DNA of 64,000 nt from an uncultured Chloroflexales bacterium (GTDB lineage: Bacteria > Chloroflexota > Chloroflexia > Chloroflexales > Chloroflexaceae). The position numbers were made by a program, and so were the translations under genes. Below the pieces are notes generated by a model that saw only the letters and a program-made list of their open reading frames with translations, was not told where the DNA came from and did no database searches. The stretch spans positions 186,001-250,000 of the forward strand of contig CALGUG010000064.1 of assembly GCA_937902315.1 (NCBI GenBank), given 5' to 3'. This document shows, piece after piece, positions 42,780 to 53,115 of this stretch (positions are counted from its first letter, which is position 1; the number at the start of each line of letters is the position of its first letter).

Positions 42780-43008
42780 AACTCTACAACTTTCGTTTCG
42801 TCTCTCGCAATGGTTGGCAGGCTGCAACGCAAGTGCACAGAAAATCGACCAACCGTAGATCTTATTCGTAGCACCTATTCAGAAATGAGATTGAAGGAAC
42901 GCTGCTGTATTCGCAGTGCTCCTTCATCATACCAAATATTTTCTAAGCGAATTTTATTCTTCTACTAGCACTCTGGCGGCTTAGTTTCTAGCCCACAAAA
43001 AGCTTCTA

Positions 43009-43031
43009 GCGCGTCCGCCTACGGCTACCAA
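43009..43031 (+). repeat. REP-like element copy 10
   Basis: Full core with the left flank CACTCTGGCGGCTTAGTTTC, as in copy 5. Confidence 0.85.
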
Positions 43032-43140
43032 CATTCCTTCCAACAACCTGGGCTTGTTCGTCGCTCCTCGCCGCTCGCTGCCCAACGCAGAGTCCACAAT
43101 GCGCGATCGCTGAAACCACAAAGCGATCCTCGCTGCCCAA

Positions 43141-43179
43141 TGAGCGATCTCGGGTCGTAAAACCCGAGATCGCTCACAA
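43141..43179 (-). terminator. Hairpin after the sugar locus
   Basis: TGAGCGATCTCGGGT and ACCCGAGATCGCTCA pair perfectly, 47 nt after the DUF5107 gene. No long U-run. Confidence 0.6.
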
Positions 43180-43225
43180 GCTTCGACCGATCGTTGAACA
43201 GCAGCGAGGCGCGATCTAGCCCCAG

Positions 43226-46200
43226 CTAGAGCGTCACTAACAGGCGGCGATGCAGCGTCGCCCCCAAGTGGTTGGCATCGGCTGCCAGCGCTTTGTTGAA
43301 GTGAGCCTCTGCCCGCTGCTTGTCGCCCAAGCCGAGGTAGCCCAAGCCCTGCATATAATCACAGTGGATCTTGTTGTGCTGGTTGAGATCGCCCTCGAAG
43401 ACCAAGAAGTCGGGCAGCGAGACCGCGAAGTAGTCGATCTTCACATCATCGTCGTAGTGCTGTTGGCCATAAGCCACCAACTTGTTAAAGACCGCTTCGG
43501 CTGCTGCCTCGTTGCCGAGCGCCCGATGCGCCAAGCCCTGATAGAAGATCATATCGGGCGGCTGATCGTTGTAGTACATCGCCGAAGTCGGCTCGCTCTG
43601 ACCGACGGTGGCGCGCTGGAAGAAGTGCCGAGCCTGCTCTTGCTGGCCCAAGCCTTCGTAAGCGCGACCGAGATAGTAGAAGATATGGTTCTCTTGGGCG
43701 CCAGCCAGCTTGCCTTCGCCCAGATTGTGCGGATAGACCTGGGCACGCTCGAGCAACTCGATGGCCTTTTCGAACTGACCCTGCTCGATGGCCTGCTTGG
43801 CGAGCTGCACCAAACTGGCGATATATTGACCCGAGGCCTTGCCCTCACCACCTTCCCAGGGGTGGAACTTTCGCCCCATCAAGAGCTGAAGCGCCTCTTC
43901 GTGGCGGCCCAACAGATTATAGAGGTTGACGCGCTCGATAAAGAGATCGTCGCGCTGTTCGACTAGATCGAGGTGAGCTTCAAGGTTGCTAAGCCGCTCT
44001 TGAAGGCCACGATTCAGCTTCTTATCGAGTTGATCAAGCTCGAAGAAGACACGCGCATCGCTCGGATCGCAGGCGAAGGCGCGCTGATAGGAAGCATGGG
44101 CCTTCTGAGCATCTTTGAGCTTGTTGAAGTAGGCCAAGCCGAGGTTACGGTGCACGGTCGCCAGGCTGTCGTCGAGCTCGCGGGCGCGCTCCCAAGCGGC
44201 GATCGCCTCTTCCGAGCGACGATGCGCGTACCAAAAGTTGCCCAGATAGAAGGGCGCGCGCGGGTCGTTGGGGTTGACGCGCTGAGCGGCCTCTAGGGCT
44301 GGCACGGTCTCGAGTCGGTTGGGGAAGCAGTAGTCGGGTTTCTGAGCCTGAGCCTTGGCAAAAGCTTGCTCGGCCGCCTCCTGATCGCCAGCCTGCAAAT
44401 AGAACCAGCCGCTGAAGTAGTGGCTCATCGGGTCGCTCTGAGGCGCACGCTGGAAGAAGGCTTGGGCCTCTTCCCACAGGCCAGCGTGACCGTAGTCGAT
44501 CGCGATCTCGCAGGCGATGCTCGGATTGGCTTTGGTGTATTGGTCAAACTGCGGATCGTTGTCGAGCAGGCTCAGCTCGGCCAGCGCGCCGAATTCCAGT
44601 CGATCGAGTTCGAGCGCGATCGCCAGTTCGCGGCGGGCCTCTTCGATGCGTCCGAGGCGGCGCAGCAAGGCAGCCTTGAGATGGCGGGCCTTGTGATGCG
44701 ACCAGTTGCGACGCAACGCTCGCTCAGTTAAATCGATCGCTTCGGCATAATCGCCCGCTCGGCTGGCCAGACGCGCCAAGGCGTAGTAGCCCGCATCTTG
44801 CCAGGCGGCGTTCCAGACCGATTTGTAGTAGGCATCGGTCGCCTCGCGGAAGCGCCCTTGGAAGAAGAGCGCTTGGCCGAGATTGTAGAACGGCTCGCCG
44901 TCGTAGGGATTGGGATTGCGACGAGTCAGGCTCTTGATGGCCGTGCGGAAGTAGCTTTCGGCCTCGGCGAACTTGCCACGGCGCAGCAGCAAGAGGCCAA
45001 GCGCATTGTTACAGCGGCTATCGAGCGGATCGCGGCGCAGTGCTTCCTCGTAGTACGGCTCGGGCGCGAAGGTGGCGTGGCGATACTGCTCAAGGTGCAG
45101 GCCGTTGAGGAAGAGCTCTTCGTTGCTAGCGATCTCGGAAGGATGCTTGGCAGGCGTTGCGGGCGCCGGTATCTCGGGGCGCTCGTCGGGCAGCGGCGTG
45201 AAGTCGAGCAGTACCTGCTGATCGGCCAGCACTTCGAGCGTCAGCTCTTGAGGAACAATGCCTGCAGGCAGGGCGACGCTTTCGTTCAAAGCCGTCTCGG
45301 GCGAAAGCTCGGCAGCTTGGCTGAAAAGCACCTGCTCGCCACGGCGCAAACGCACCTCAACGGCGCGCCGGCTGGTGGTGTACACACCGATCTGAGCATT
45401 GCCGTCGGCGATTTCCAAGTTGATCACAGCATCTTTCGAAGCGTTCTTGGCACCGCCGATCAGCTTATAGGGCATAAAGATCTGGCTGAAGCGCTTCTCT
45501 TCGCCGGGCTGCAGCCACGAGAAGTCGGGCTGGTTATCGGTGAAAGCACCACACATCAGCTCGATGTAGGGGCCGTCCTCGTCTGTGAGTTGGCGATCCC
45601 AAGCCAAGCCAAAGTCGCTATTGCCCCAGGTCCACTGCTTTTTGCCAGGCACCACATGGTGGTTAGCGACGTGCATCATGCCCGCTTGGCGACCATGATC
45701 GTAACATCCAACGAAATCGAAGTCGGAGTGATAAGCCATGTACGAGGTCGGAACCGGAATGTTTTTGTAGCGCGAGATATCGGTGCCGGGAGAGTAGTCC
45801 TTTTTGTAATAGACTCCGGTCGCGATCGGGAAGCTCGAGACGTCGCGCTTGCCATGGTCCATCACGGCGTGTACATCGGGCGGGAAGATCGACTGATAGT
45901 CGTCGTTGACGTGTACGGCCGGGTTAGCCCACCACAGGAAAGTTTGCGGCTCGCTGGTGCGGTTGTAGAGCTGAACCAAGATCTCAAGGTAGGCACGGTC
46001 AGGATAGAGCCGGAAGCCATGCATGCCCTTGGTGCCGTACATCGGCTCGATCTCGGCGCACCAAACCGTAACGCTGCCATCTTCGCCTTCATCGATACGC
46101 CAGTCCATAGGCATGAAGGTGGTGGGGCGGTGGTGCTGCGGCCAGTTAAACTCGATACCGCCCGAGATCCATGGGCCAGTCAGGCCAACGAGGGCCGGTT

Positions 46201-46504
46201 TGATCACGCGGTTGTAATAGACGAAGTGGTAGTTATTGGTTTTATCGAGCGCCATCTGAACGCGGCCACCGATCTCCGGCAGCACCATGATCTTCAGATA
46301 GCGGTTTTCCAAAAAGATCGCGGTATAGGTTTTATCTTCTTTCTCATCGAAAACGCGGTCGATCACTGGGTAAGGATAGACTGCGCCGCTACTACCTTGG
46401 TAGACGCGCTTTTCGATGAACATCGGGTTTTTATCGGGCGCGGCGATGCCGTAGGTCGGAATAACGACCTGTTCGGCCCATGCTTTAGCTTGATCGTGCG
46501 ACAT
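43226..46504 (-). CDS. DUF5107-TPR protein
   Basis: A 1092-aa protein with an N-terminal DUF5107 beta-rich domain (about 1-380; EIGGRVQMALDKTNNYHFVYYN, WISGGIEFNWPQHHRPTTFMP) resembling sugar-mutarotase folds, and about 700 residues of TPR repeats. There is no signal peptide. It ends the ABC-transporter/GH2 cluster (71 nt after GH2), which points to a role in handling the imported sugar. The reaction is unknown to me; the histidine- and tryptophan-rich first domain suggests a carbohydrate-binding or hydrolytic site. Confidence 0.8.
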   Translation of the reverse strand: MSHDQAKAWAEQVVIPTYGIAAPDKNPMFIEKRVYQGSSGAVYPYPVIDRVFDEKEDKTYTAIFLENRYLKIMVLPEIGGRVQMALDKTNNYHFVYYNRVIKPALVGLTGPWISGGIEFNWPQHHRPTTFMPMDWRIDEGEDGSVTVWCAEIEPMYGTKGMHGFRLYPDRAYLEILVQLYNRTSEPQTFLWWANPAVHVNDDYQSIFPPDVHAVMDHGKRDVSSFPIATGVYYKKDYSPGTDISRYKNIPVPTSYMAYHSDFDFVGCYDHGRQAGMMHVANHHVVPGKKQWTWGNSDFGLAWDRQLTDEDGPYIELMCGAFTDNQPDFSWLQPGEEKRFSQIFMPYKLIGGAKNASKDAVINLEIADGNAQIGVYTTSRRAVEVRLRRGEQVLFSQAAELSPETALNESVALPAGIVPQELTLEVLADQQVLLDFTPLPDERPEIPAPATPAKHPSEIASNEELFLNGLHLEQYRHATFAPEPYYEEALRRDPLDSRCNNALGLLLLRRGKFAEAESYFRTAIKSLTRRNPNPYDGEPFYNLGQALFFQGRFREATDAYYKSVWNAAWQDAGYYALARLASRAGDYAEAIDLTERALRRNWSHHKARHLKAALLRRLGRIEEARRELAIALELDRLEFGALAELSLLDNDPQFDQYTKANPSIACEIAIDYGHAGLWEEAQAFFQRAPQSDPMSHYFSGWFYLQAGDQEAAEQAFAKAQAQKPDYCFPNRLETVPALEAAQRVNPNDPRAPFYLGNFWYAHRRSEEAIAAWERARELDDSLATVHRNLGLAYFNKLKDAQKAHASYQRAFACDPSDARVFFELDQLDKKLNRGLQERLSNLEAHLDLVEQRDDLFIERVNLYNLLGRHEEALQLLMGRKFHPWEGGEGKASGQYIASLVQLAKQAIEQGQFEKAIELLERAQVYPHNLGEGKLAGAQENHIFYYLGRAYEGLGQQEQARHFFQRATVGQSEPTSAMYYNDQPPDMIFYQGLAHRALGNEAAAEAVFNKLVAYGQQHYDDDVKIDYFAVSLPDFLVFEGDLNQHNKIHCDYMQGLGYLGLGDKQRAEAHFNKALAADANHLGATLHRRLLVTL

Positions 46505-46574
46505 AACTCACCCTAGAAAAGCGATCGAGCGTGTCCGTGCCATGTAGGCAACAGGCACGCTCGATCCTACTGAT

Positions 46575-49355
46575 TTAGCTTACAAAAATCGTCTTGAGCT
46601 GTTCGAGCGAGACTTCGACCTTGGGCGCGAAGGCATCGCTCGCGACGTAGTTCAGCAAGCTATGGCGGAACTGGCGTGCAACTAGGCGTTCGTCCAGATT
46701 GCTCTGGATATCAGACGAAACCACCAAAAGGCTGCCGCCGTTGACTTTGGCTTCGAAAACTAGGCTCAAACGATGGGCGTTGAACCAGGTGTCGATCGGC
46801 TGAACGATCGGGCGCAGCTCGGCTGGCAGACCATCGAGGGTCACAGCGGTCGCGCCGTGGATCAGTTCCCACCACTGCCAATTGCTGTGGTATTCGGTCG
46901 GGAAGCTGGCTAAAGCCGGATGCTTGGGATCGCAGAGAATGCCGAGCGTATGGGGCGCTTGGCCGTTGGGGCGCGGCTCTTCAGCAAAACCCTTGGTCCA
47001 AGCGGTGTTCCAGAACACGCTCGAGAAACCGATCTCAGAGACGACCTTCAGATCCTTAGCCTTGGGCATCAGCACGACCTTGCCGCCAGCCGAGAGGCGA
47101 GCCAAGGCTGTGTCGTCGAGTTGCTCGCAGATGTAAACATCGGCGGGAACGCTACTGGCAAGCTCGGCGGCAAAGACCCAGATATCCCAATCGTTGGCGT
47201 ATTCGCTGCCAGCAACGCTAACCTCCAGCTTGTACTGGGCAGCAGCCGCCACATCCGCCAAGCTAAACGAAACGCTGCCGAGGCGAGTCAGACCACCGGT
47301 GGGCGCTGCGACGACCGCAAGGCTGCCGCTCTTCACCACATTACCATCGCTGGCGATCAGCTTCCAATCGGCTTGGGCCTGCATGTCGCCAGCCGAGTAG
47401 TTAGCCAGATCGATATCGGCGCTGAACTGCTCGTTCTGCTTCCAATAGCGCTTGCTAAGGCGCGCCAGCGGCACAACATCATTGCAGAAGCGCTTGAACT
47501 CGGCCGGGCTGATATAGCCCTTCTCCTCCCAGAAGGCGTCGAGCACACCCACCAGCGCCGTGCCCTGGCCAGGGAAGTCGTAGAGGCCGAGCAGTTGCAG
47601 ACCAGCGAAGCCCGGAGTACGAATAGCCGACTCGATCTCTTCTTTGTAGCAGAGCGCCTGCAGCTTGCCCGAAGCCATCAGGAAGTCGTGAGCCTGATCG
47701 CCCATATGGTTGTTGTTCAGGAAGTCGCGGAAGATCTCGAAGTTCTTGGCCTTCAGCACACCCGTGTATTTGTCGATCTCGGCGAAGTTGGGGTAAACAC
47801 ACCACTGGCCGATCTCGTGGCTGACGATCGCCTTGTTGTACTCGTCTACATAGCTGCTGTAGTCGGTCAGTGTTTCGGGCGGCAGGGCGTTGATGCGCGA
47901 CTTGAGCTGTTGGCCCCAGCCTTGAATACGTGGCTTGGGAATGTTGTGGAAGTCGTTTTCAGGGATAGCAGGCCAGCCGGCACCGGTGGTGTGCAGGCGA
48001 CGTGGGTCGCGCTCTTTCCAGTATTTTACCCACTCGGTCAGGTATTCAACAAACTTGCCAGCTGGCTCGTTGCCGTAGGCCATCAACAGGAACGAAGGGT
48101 GGTTGCCGTAGTTCTGAACGATGCGCTCACCCTCTTCGTAGAGCCACTTATCGAGGGTGCGACCTTCGCCCACGCCGCTGCCTTGGTTGGCCCAAACCGA
48201 ACATTCAACTTGATAGTAGAAGCCGAGTTCATCGGCGGCGATAAAGGCGGCCTCGGGCGGACACCAAGAGTGGAAGCGAATGTGGTTGAGGCCGTGAGCT
48301 TGGCAGACCCGCACGATGCGCTTCCACGACTCAACGTCGGTCGGCGGATAGCCAGTCAACGGGAAGGCCGCGCAGTCGAGCGTACCGCGCAGGAAGATCG
48401 GGCGCTGGTTGACCGCGATCTGGGTGCCGATCGTGCTGACTTCGCGCAGACCGAAGCTGCTGCTGTAATTATCGACGAGACCGCCGCTGTTCAACTCGAC
48501 ATGCAGCCTATAAAGCGCAGGATGGAACTCATCCCAGAGTTGGGCCTCGTTGCCGAGCTGATACGTCAGCTCAACGCTGCTGCCTTCGGCTGCAATCTCG
48601 ATTTCGCTACTTTGGGCGGCGGGTGCGTGGCTGCCGGGCACATTGTAGAGTTCGGCCCAGAGCTTCAAGCTGGCCTTCACGCTTTCGCCCGTGCTGTTGC
48701 CCAAGCGCAGTTTGACCTTGATCGACTTATCGCTGATCGAGGGATAGATCTCGCTGTTGATGACATAGACCGGGCTGCCAGCGTTCAGTTCGATTCGACC
48801 GACGATACCATTCCAGTTGGTCTGGGTATGATCCGAGACGCTGTGAGCATTAACGCCAACCTCAACCAGCATCGAGTTGTCGACCCGAATGGTTAGGGTA
48901 TGCTTGCCGGGCGCTAGATCGCAGCCCAGATCGTAGGTGTGCGGCGTTGCGAGGGCGTTGTGCTCGCCGATCTCGATGTTGTCGAACCAAACTTTGGTGC
49001 CCCAGTGTGGGCGCTCCAACAAGAGCGTCACACGTTTGCCGCTCCAATCGGCTGGAATCTCGATATCGCGCTGATACCAAGCTACACCGTTGTAGTGCTT
49101 CTCGGGCTGGAGCCAGCAAGGAACCTTGATATTATCCTTCTGGCGATAGGGCGCATAACGTTCAGCTGTAAACCAGTCGCGGTCAACGATATTGCCGATC
49201 CAAGGCGTGTTGACAGTGATATCGTCGCCGTAGCCTTGAGCTTGCAGTGATCCCGGCAGTTGAATCTGTTGTTCAAGTTTGCGGTTAAACCACTGCTCGT
49301 AGATTCCCGCGTTTTGTGGGTCGATTTGAAAGCGCCAATTTCCCGAAAGATCCAT
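46575..49355 (-). CDS. GH2 family glycoside hydrolase
   Basis: A 926-aa cytoplasmic enzyme with the GH2 architecture: sugar-binding domain (1-190), immunoglobulin-like domain (190-310), and a TIM barrel from about 310. The acid/base is Glu430 in AYGNEPAG and the nucleophile Glu514 in VSHEIGQW. A C-terminal extension of about 300 residues is unassigned. Beta-galactosidase, glucuronidase and mannosidase are all possible. It lies within the ABC transporter cluster and lacks a signal peptide, so it would act on imported oligosaccharides. Confidence 0.9.
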   Translation of the reverse strand: MDLSGNWRFQIDPQNAGIYEQWFNRKLEQQIQLPGSLQAQGYGDDITVNTPWIGNIVDRDWFTAERYAPYRQKDNIKVPCWLQPEKHYNGVAWYQRDIEIPADWSGKRVTLLLERPHWGTKVWFDNIEIGEHNALATPHTYDLGCDLAPGKHTLTIRVDNSMLVEVGVNAHSVSDHTQTNWNGIVGRIELNAGSPVYVINSEIYPSISDKSIKVKLRLGNSTGESVKASLKLWAELYNVPGSHAPAAQSSEIEIAAEGSSVELTYQLGNEAQLWDEFHPALYRLHVELNSGGLVDNYSSSFGLREVSTIGTQIAVNQRPIFLRGTLDCAAFPLTGYPPTDVESWKRIVRVCQAHGLNHIRFHSWCPPEAAFIAADELGFYYQVECSVWANQGSGVGEGRTLDKWLYEEGERIVQNYGNHPSFLLMAYGNEPAGKFVEYLTEWVKYWKERDPRRLHTTGAGWPAIPENDFHNIPKPRIQGWGQQLKSRINALPPETLTDYSSYVDEYNKAIVSHEIGQWCVYPNFAEIDKYTGVLKAKNFEIFRDFLNNNHMGDQAHDFLMASGKLQALCYKEEIESAIRTPGFAGLQLLGLYDFPGQGTALVGVLDAFWEEKGYISPAEFKRFCNDVVPLARLSKRYWKQNEQFSADIDLANYSAGDMQAQADWKLIASDGNVVKSGSLAVVAAPTGGLTRLGSVSFSLADVAAAAQYKLEVSVAGSEYANDWDIWVFAAELASSVPADVYICEQLDDTALARLSAGGKVVLMPKAKDLKVVSEIGFSSVFWNTAWTKGFAEEPRPNGQAPHTLGILCDPKHPALASFPTEYHSNWQWWELIHGATAVTLDGLPAELRPIVQPIDTWFNAHRLSLVFEAKVNGGSLLVVSSDIQSNLDERLVARQFRHSLLNYVASDAFAPKVEVSLEQLKTIFVS

Positions 49356-49459
49356 TGTTGATCACCTTTGATAAGAATATAGGGCGGTTTTGAGCACGTC
49401 TTTATATAAGCACTCACTCGTTTGAGCGAGCGCCTATATAAAGTTTGGCTTAAAGGCAG

Positions 49460-50371
49460 CTAGCCTTTAATACCGGTAACGGAAATTCCTTCGATAAAGG
49501 TTCGTTGGGCGAAGAAGAACAGCAACAGAATGGGCATAACCACAATCGTGCTGACTGCCATCAGGTAGGGGTATGCCAGTTCGGCGGTACCTGTTGCAGT
49601 GATGTTGCTGCGCAAGCGGTTGATTCCTAGCGCCAGAGGCATCAATTGCTCATTGTTAAGGTAGATCAATGGGCCAAGATAGTCGTTCCAAGCTCCCATA
49701 AAGCGGAAGAGGGCGACGACTGCTAGGGCCGGCACAGCCAGCGGCAGAATAATGCGCCAGAGGATGCCGAATTCACTGGTGCCATCGATACGGGCTGCAT
49801 CAGACAATTCTTCAGGAATAGTCATAAAGAACTGACGGAGCATAAAGATGAAGAAGGCACCACCAAAGGCATTGGGAACCACCAGTGGCAGATAGGTATT
49901 CAGCCAGCCTAAGTTCTTAAAGATAATGAAGAGCGGCACCATCGTGACTTGCCACGGAATCATCATCGTCGTCAAACAGATGAAGAAGACGATGTCGCGT
50001 CCGGGCCAATGCACGCGCGCAAAGCCGTAAGCCACAACTGTAGACGAGATAACCGTCAAAAGTGTGGCGGGCAGACAATACAAAAAGACCGAGTTGAACG
50101 CATACAGGTTGAAGTTGTTAAGCGTCCAAGCATCATAGAAGTTATTCCAGTGCGCTGGAATGGGCACCAACACCGGCGGGATGGTATAGACCTGGCTGTC
50201 GTTTTTGAGCGCCGAGGTGAACATCCAATAGAACGGAAAGATCCAAGTGATCGACAGCACGATCAAAACTGTATACTTGGAGATCTCTACAAAGAAGCGA
50301 GTAGTTGAGAGTGAGCCATCTTTGTGAGCCTGTTTGATAAAGCGCCGCTGTGTCGGCTGTAATGTGCTCAT
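49460..50371 (-). CDS. ABC sugar transporter permease (MalG type)
   Basis: A 303-aa inner-membrane permease with six predicted helices. The EAA loop is EELSDAARIDGTSEFGILWRIILPLAVPAL, quoted here in part as EELSDAARIDG...WRIILPL. It overlaps the upstream permease by 4 nt (ATGA). It forms the membrane channel with that subunit. Confidence 0.92.
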   Translation of the reverse strand: MSTLQPTQRRFIKQAHKDGSLSTTRFFVEISKYTVLIVLSITWIFPFYWMFTSALKNDSQVYTIPPVLVPIPAHWNNFYDAWTLNNFNLYAFNSVFLYCLPATLLTVISSTVVAYGFARVHWPGRDIVFFICLTTMMIPWQVTMVPLFIIFKNLGWLNTYLPLVVPNAFGGAFFIFMLRQFFMTIPEELSDAARIDGTSEFGILWRIILPLAVPALAVVALFRFMGAWNDYLGPLIYLNNEQLMPLALGINRLRSNITATGTAELAYPYLMAVSTIVVMPILLLFFFAQRTFIEGISVTGIKG

Positions 50372-51285
50372 TTCTCACCTCCATAGTAGACCCAGCGCGC
50401 CGACGAGCGGAACAGCAGAATCGTTGTGATCACAACCGCGATCAAAAGCAACCAGGCCAAAGCCGAGGCTTTACCCATACGCAAGAACTGGAAGGCATTG
50501 CGATAGAGATAGACGGCGTAGAAGAGTGTCGCGTTGACCGGTCCACCGTTTGTCAAAAGATAGGGCAAAGTAAACTCTTGGAACGCGTTGATAAAGCCCA
50601 TAATCAGATTGAACAGGATCACCGGTGTACACATAGGAATAGTGACATTCCAGAACTGCTGGAAGCCATTTGCGCCGTCTACAGTCGCTGCCTCATAGAG
50701 CGAACGCGGAACATCTTGCAGACCTGCCAAGAAGACCACCACAGCGTTACCGGTCGCCCAAACCGCCACCATAATAATGCTGGGTTTGGCGAGGGTCGGG
50801 TTCGACAAAAACGGGATCACAGGCAGGTTAAAGGCCTGCAGCATACCGTTGATGGCACCGTATTGAATGTTGAGCAAGAAGAGCCACACCATTGAGGTAC
50901 AGATCGCAGGCACGATCGCTGGAATATACATCACGGCGCGGAAGAAAGAACGCCCAACAATCTTTGTATTGAGCAAGGTCGCAACGCAGAAGGCAAAGCC
51001 CAGTGAAAGCGGCACGCTCAAAAGCACATAATAGAGCGTATTACCGATCACTTGCCAAAAGAGCGGGTCCTCAAAAAAGATTTCGCTATAGTTTGCGAAA
51101 CCAATATAGCGAGGTTCACCGATCAAGTCGTAACGCGTCAAGCTAATATAAAACGAATAGATCAGTGGGTAGACAGTAAAGGCGAAGAAGCCGATCAACC
51201 AAGGAGAAATAAATAACAAGCCCTGGATTAAGCTTCTTTTTTCACGTTTTGTCATCCCTCTTAACCGAGGAGCAGCCATTTGCAT
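50368..51285 (-). CDS. ABC sugar transporter permease (MalF type)
   Basis: A 305-aa permease with six helices, starting MQMAAPRLRGMTKREKR. The EAA loop reads VPRSLYEAATVDGANGFQQF. I chose ATG 51285 behind AAGGAGG; the frame runs 24 codons further into a hairpin. It follows the binding-protein gene. Confidence 0.92.
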   Translation of the reverse strand: MQMAAPRLRGMTKREKRSLIQGLLFISPWLIGFFAFTVYPLIYSFYISLTRYDLIGEPRYIGFANYSEIFFEDPLFWQVIGNTLYYVLLSVPLSLGFAFCVATLLNTKIVGRSFFRAVMYIPAIVPAICTSMVWLFLLNIQYGAINGMLQAFNLPVIPFLSNPTLAKPSIIMVAVWATGNAVVVFLAGLQDVPRSLYEAATVDGANGFQQFWNVTIPMCTPVILFNLIMGFINAFQEFTLPYLLTNGGPVNATLFYAVYLYRNAFQFLRMGKASALAWLLLIAVVITTILLFRSSARWVYYGGEK

Positions 51286-51323
51286 AGTCTCAATCCTCCT
51301 TGTTGCTGATGGCCCCATTAGAG

Positions 51324-51356
51324 TGTGGATGAAGGAGCGCTGCTCCTTCATCCACA
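51324..51356 (-). promoter_or_regulatory. Perfect hairpin between binding protein and permeases
   Basis: A 15-bp perfect stem TGTGGATGAAGGAGC/GCTCCTTCATCCACA with a 3-nt loop and no U-run, 8 nt after the binding-protein stop. It probably protects the 3' end of the binding-protein mRNA or partly stops transcription, so that the binding protein is made in excess, as in other sugar ABC operons. Confidence 0.65.
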
Positions 51357-51364
51357 ATCAGAGA

Positions 51365-52753
51365 CTAGGAAAGGCCTTGTGCCTTCCACTCGGCATCTGC
51401 GCGCTTCTGCATTTCAGCAGCCGCCTCGGTGCCGGTCATTTCACCACGGAATACCTTCTCGCGCAGCTCAATATACTGAGATTGAACAAACGGCTGGAGC
51501 GGGCTGCGGCGACCAATGATCCACTCGTCGACCTGGCTGGGTGCATCGATGTAGAACTTCAAGCCAGGGTAAGCGTTGGGATCGACCTTCTCGAGCCACG
51601 GAATGCGACCGAAGATCCAACCCACTTCCTTGAAGATGATATCAAGCGCCTTGTCGGTGTAGAGGAACTCGGCGACCTTGAACATACCCTCGATGTTCTT
51701 GGCATCCTTGAAGAGCACCACGAAGTGTGCACCGGTTGCCATGATCTTCTTGCCCTTGCGGCTGGCCGGAACCGGAGCCCAAGTAGCGCGGTTGTACTGA
51801 GCGATCTCGGGCTTTTGAATCTGGGTTTCGCCCGGGTGCCAGTAACCTTCGATAATCATGTTCTGAACACCAGCGTTGAAGGCTGCACCCCAACCGCCCA
51901 GGTTCTGATCTTGGCGCATACCCGAGAACTTGTCGGGGCCGATCAGCTTGATGAACTCGCCACAGGTCTCGAAACACTGGGCGACGGCTTCATCATCCAA
52001 GCGCATGGTGCGTTCCTGCTCGTTCCACCAGTTGAAACCGCCGAACGACTGAGCGCCGAAGTCCATTTCGCCAGCCATCGCGTCGTAGGGGTCGAGACCG
52101 AACTGCTTGAGGTTGCCAGCATCATCGAACTGGGTCAGAGCCTTGTGCCACTCAAAGGCCTCTTCCCAAGTGGTTGGAGGATTGTCGGGATCTAAGCCTG
52201 CATCTTCGGCAGCCTTGCTGTTGTAGTTCAGGCCCCACCAGATGTAGCTTTCGATACCGGGGATACCGATCATCTTGCCGTCGTAGAAAGCGCTGTTCCA
52301 AAGCGGCTCGAGGATCTCTTCTTTCTTGATGATCGAGCTGCTGTTGACTAGATCATCGGGTGGGGTCAGAGCACCGCGATAGAACAGGTTGGCATAGTCG
52401 AAGTTCGAACCACCATCAGGAGGAGTACCACCCGCAACCGCTGTCAAGATCGCTTCGGTATTAACCGAGGACTTGTACTCAAGAACATTGTCGCCCATGG
52501 CTTCTTTGAATTCGGGCGTTTCCTTGATTGCATTGACAGCAGCGTCGAGGTTACCCCAGGCGAACCACCACTGAACGGTCTTGCCACCGCTAGCGGGTTG
52601 AGGAGCGTTTCCGGAAGAACTGGCGGGCTGATCGCCAGTCGCAGGAGCAGGAGAACCAGCTTGTTGTCCACCACAAGCTGCCAGTAGTGCACCGGTAGCA
52701 GCGAACGCAGCGGATTTCAAAAACCGACGTCGGCTAAGCATCTGTTTTGTCAT
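51365..52753 (-). CDS. Sugar ABC transporter solute-binding lipoprotein
   Basis: A 462-aa family-1 binding protein. The N terminus has a twin-arginine signal (LSRRRFLKSAAFAATGALL) ending in a lipobox LAAC with Cys27, then a Ser/Pro/Gly linker to about 60. It is thus a Tat-exported lipoprotein. The mature domain starts VQWWFAWGN. First gene of the cluster; no ATP-binding subunit lies in the window, so a shared MsiK-like ATPase is expected. Confidence 0.9.
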   Translation of the reverse strand: MTKQMLSRRRFLKSAAFAATGALLAACGGQQAGSPAPATGDQPASSSGNAPQPASGGKTVQWWFAWGNLDAAVNAIKETPEFKEAMGDNVLEYKSSVNTEAILTAVAGGTPPDGGSNFDYANLFYRGALTPPDDLVNSSSIIKKEEILEPLWNSAFYDGKMIGIPGIESYIWWGLNYNSKAAEDAGLDPDNPPTTWEEAFEWHKALTQFDDAGNLKQFGLDPYDAMAGEMDFGAQSFGGFNWWNEQERTMRLDDEAVAQCFETCGEFIKLIGPDKFSGMRQDQNLGGWGAAFNAGVQNMIIEGYWHPGETQIQKPEIAQYNRATWAPVPASRKGKKIMATGAHFVVLFKDAKNIEGMFKVAEFLYTDKALDIIFKEVGWIFGRIPWLEKVDPNAYPGLKFYIDAPSQVDEWIIGRRSPLQPFVQSQYIELREKVFRGEMTGTEAAAEMQKRADAEWKAQGLS

Positions 52754-53115
52754 TCTGACAACTCCTTGAGCATCTTTGCTTTCTGTAACGTCTCACTACG
52801 CCTTGGTGTAAAGGTATGACCGTTAGGCTATACCCACAGTCGTACTGCCAGAAATCGCGTTGAAAATACGACCCCAAGCATATTCCAACACTTAGATTGT
52901 CTCGGCGGTACAATACACAGTATAAATCAAAAAATCAAAAAAGGTTTTTTTCATCCACACAGAATCAAATCTCTATGGATGCGCCGTTGTCGCTCCGTGG
53001 ACAACAGATTACTGTACTATTGACTGCACACAGCCTCTGATTAGAAATAGGCATTGAATAAGCGTATTATATCAGATGCTTATGCGAAAGACTAATAGCA
53101 AGAGTTGCTAAAAAT
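52754..53115. other. Divergent control region of the sugar locus
   Basis: About 360 bp between the divergently read binding-protein and AraC genes. It is A+T-rich, with a TATTATAT near 53064 that could serve the AraC gene and A/T tracts near 52928-52950. The operator of the AraC protein is probably here, but no clear half-sites stand out. Confidence 0.5.

Noticed and set aside
44798..46516. A 572-codon open frame on the plus strand
   Set aside because: Antisense to the DUF5107-TPR gene; no family features or ribosome-binding site.
46920..48896. A 658-codon open frame on the plus strand
   Set aside because: It lies wholly antisense to the GH2 gene, whose motifs and catalytic residues are clear. 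Long antisense frames are expected from this codon usage.
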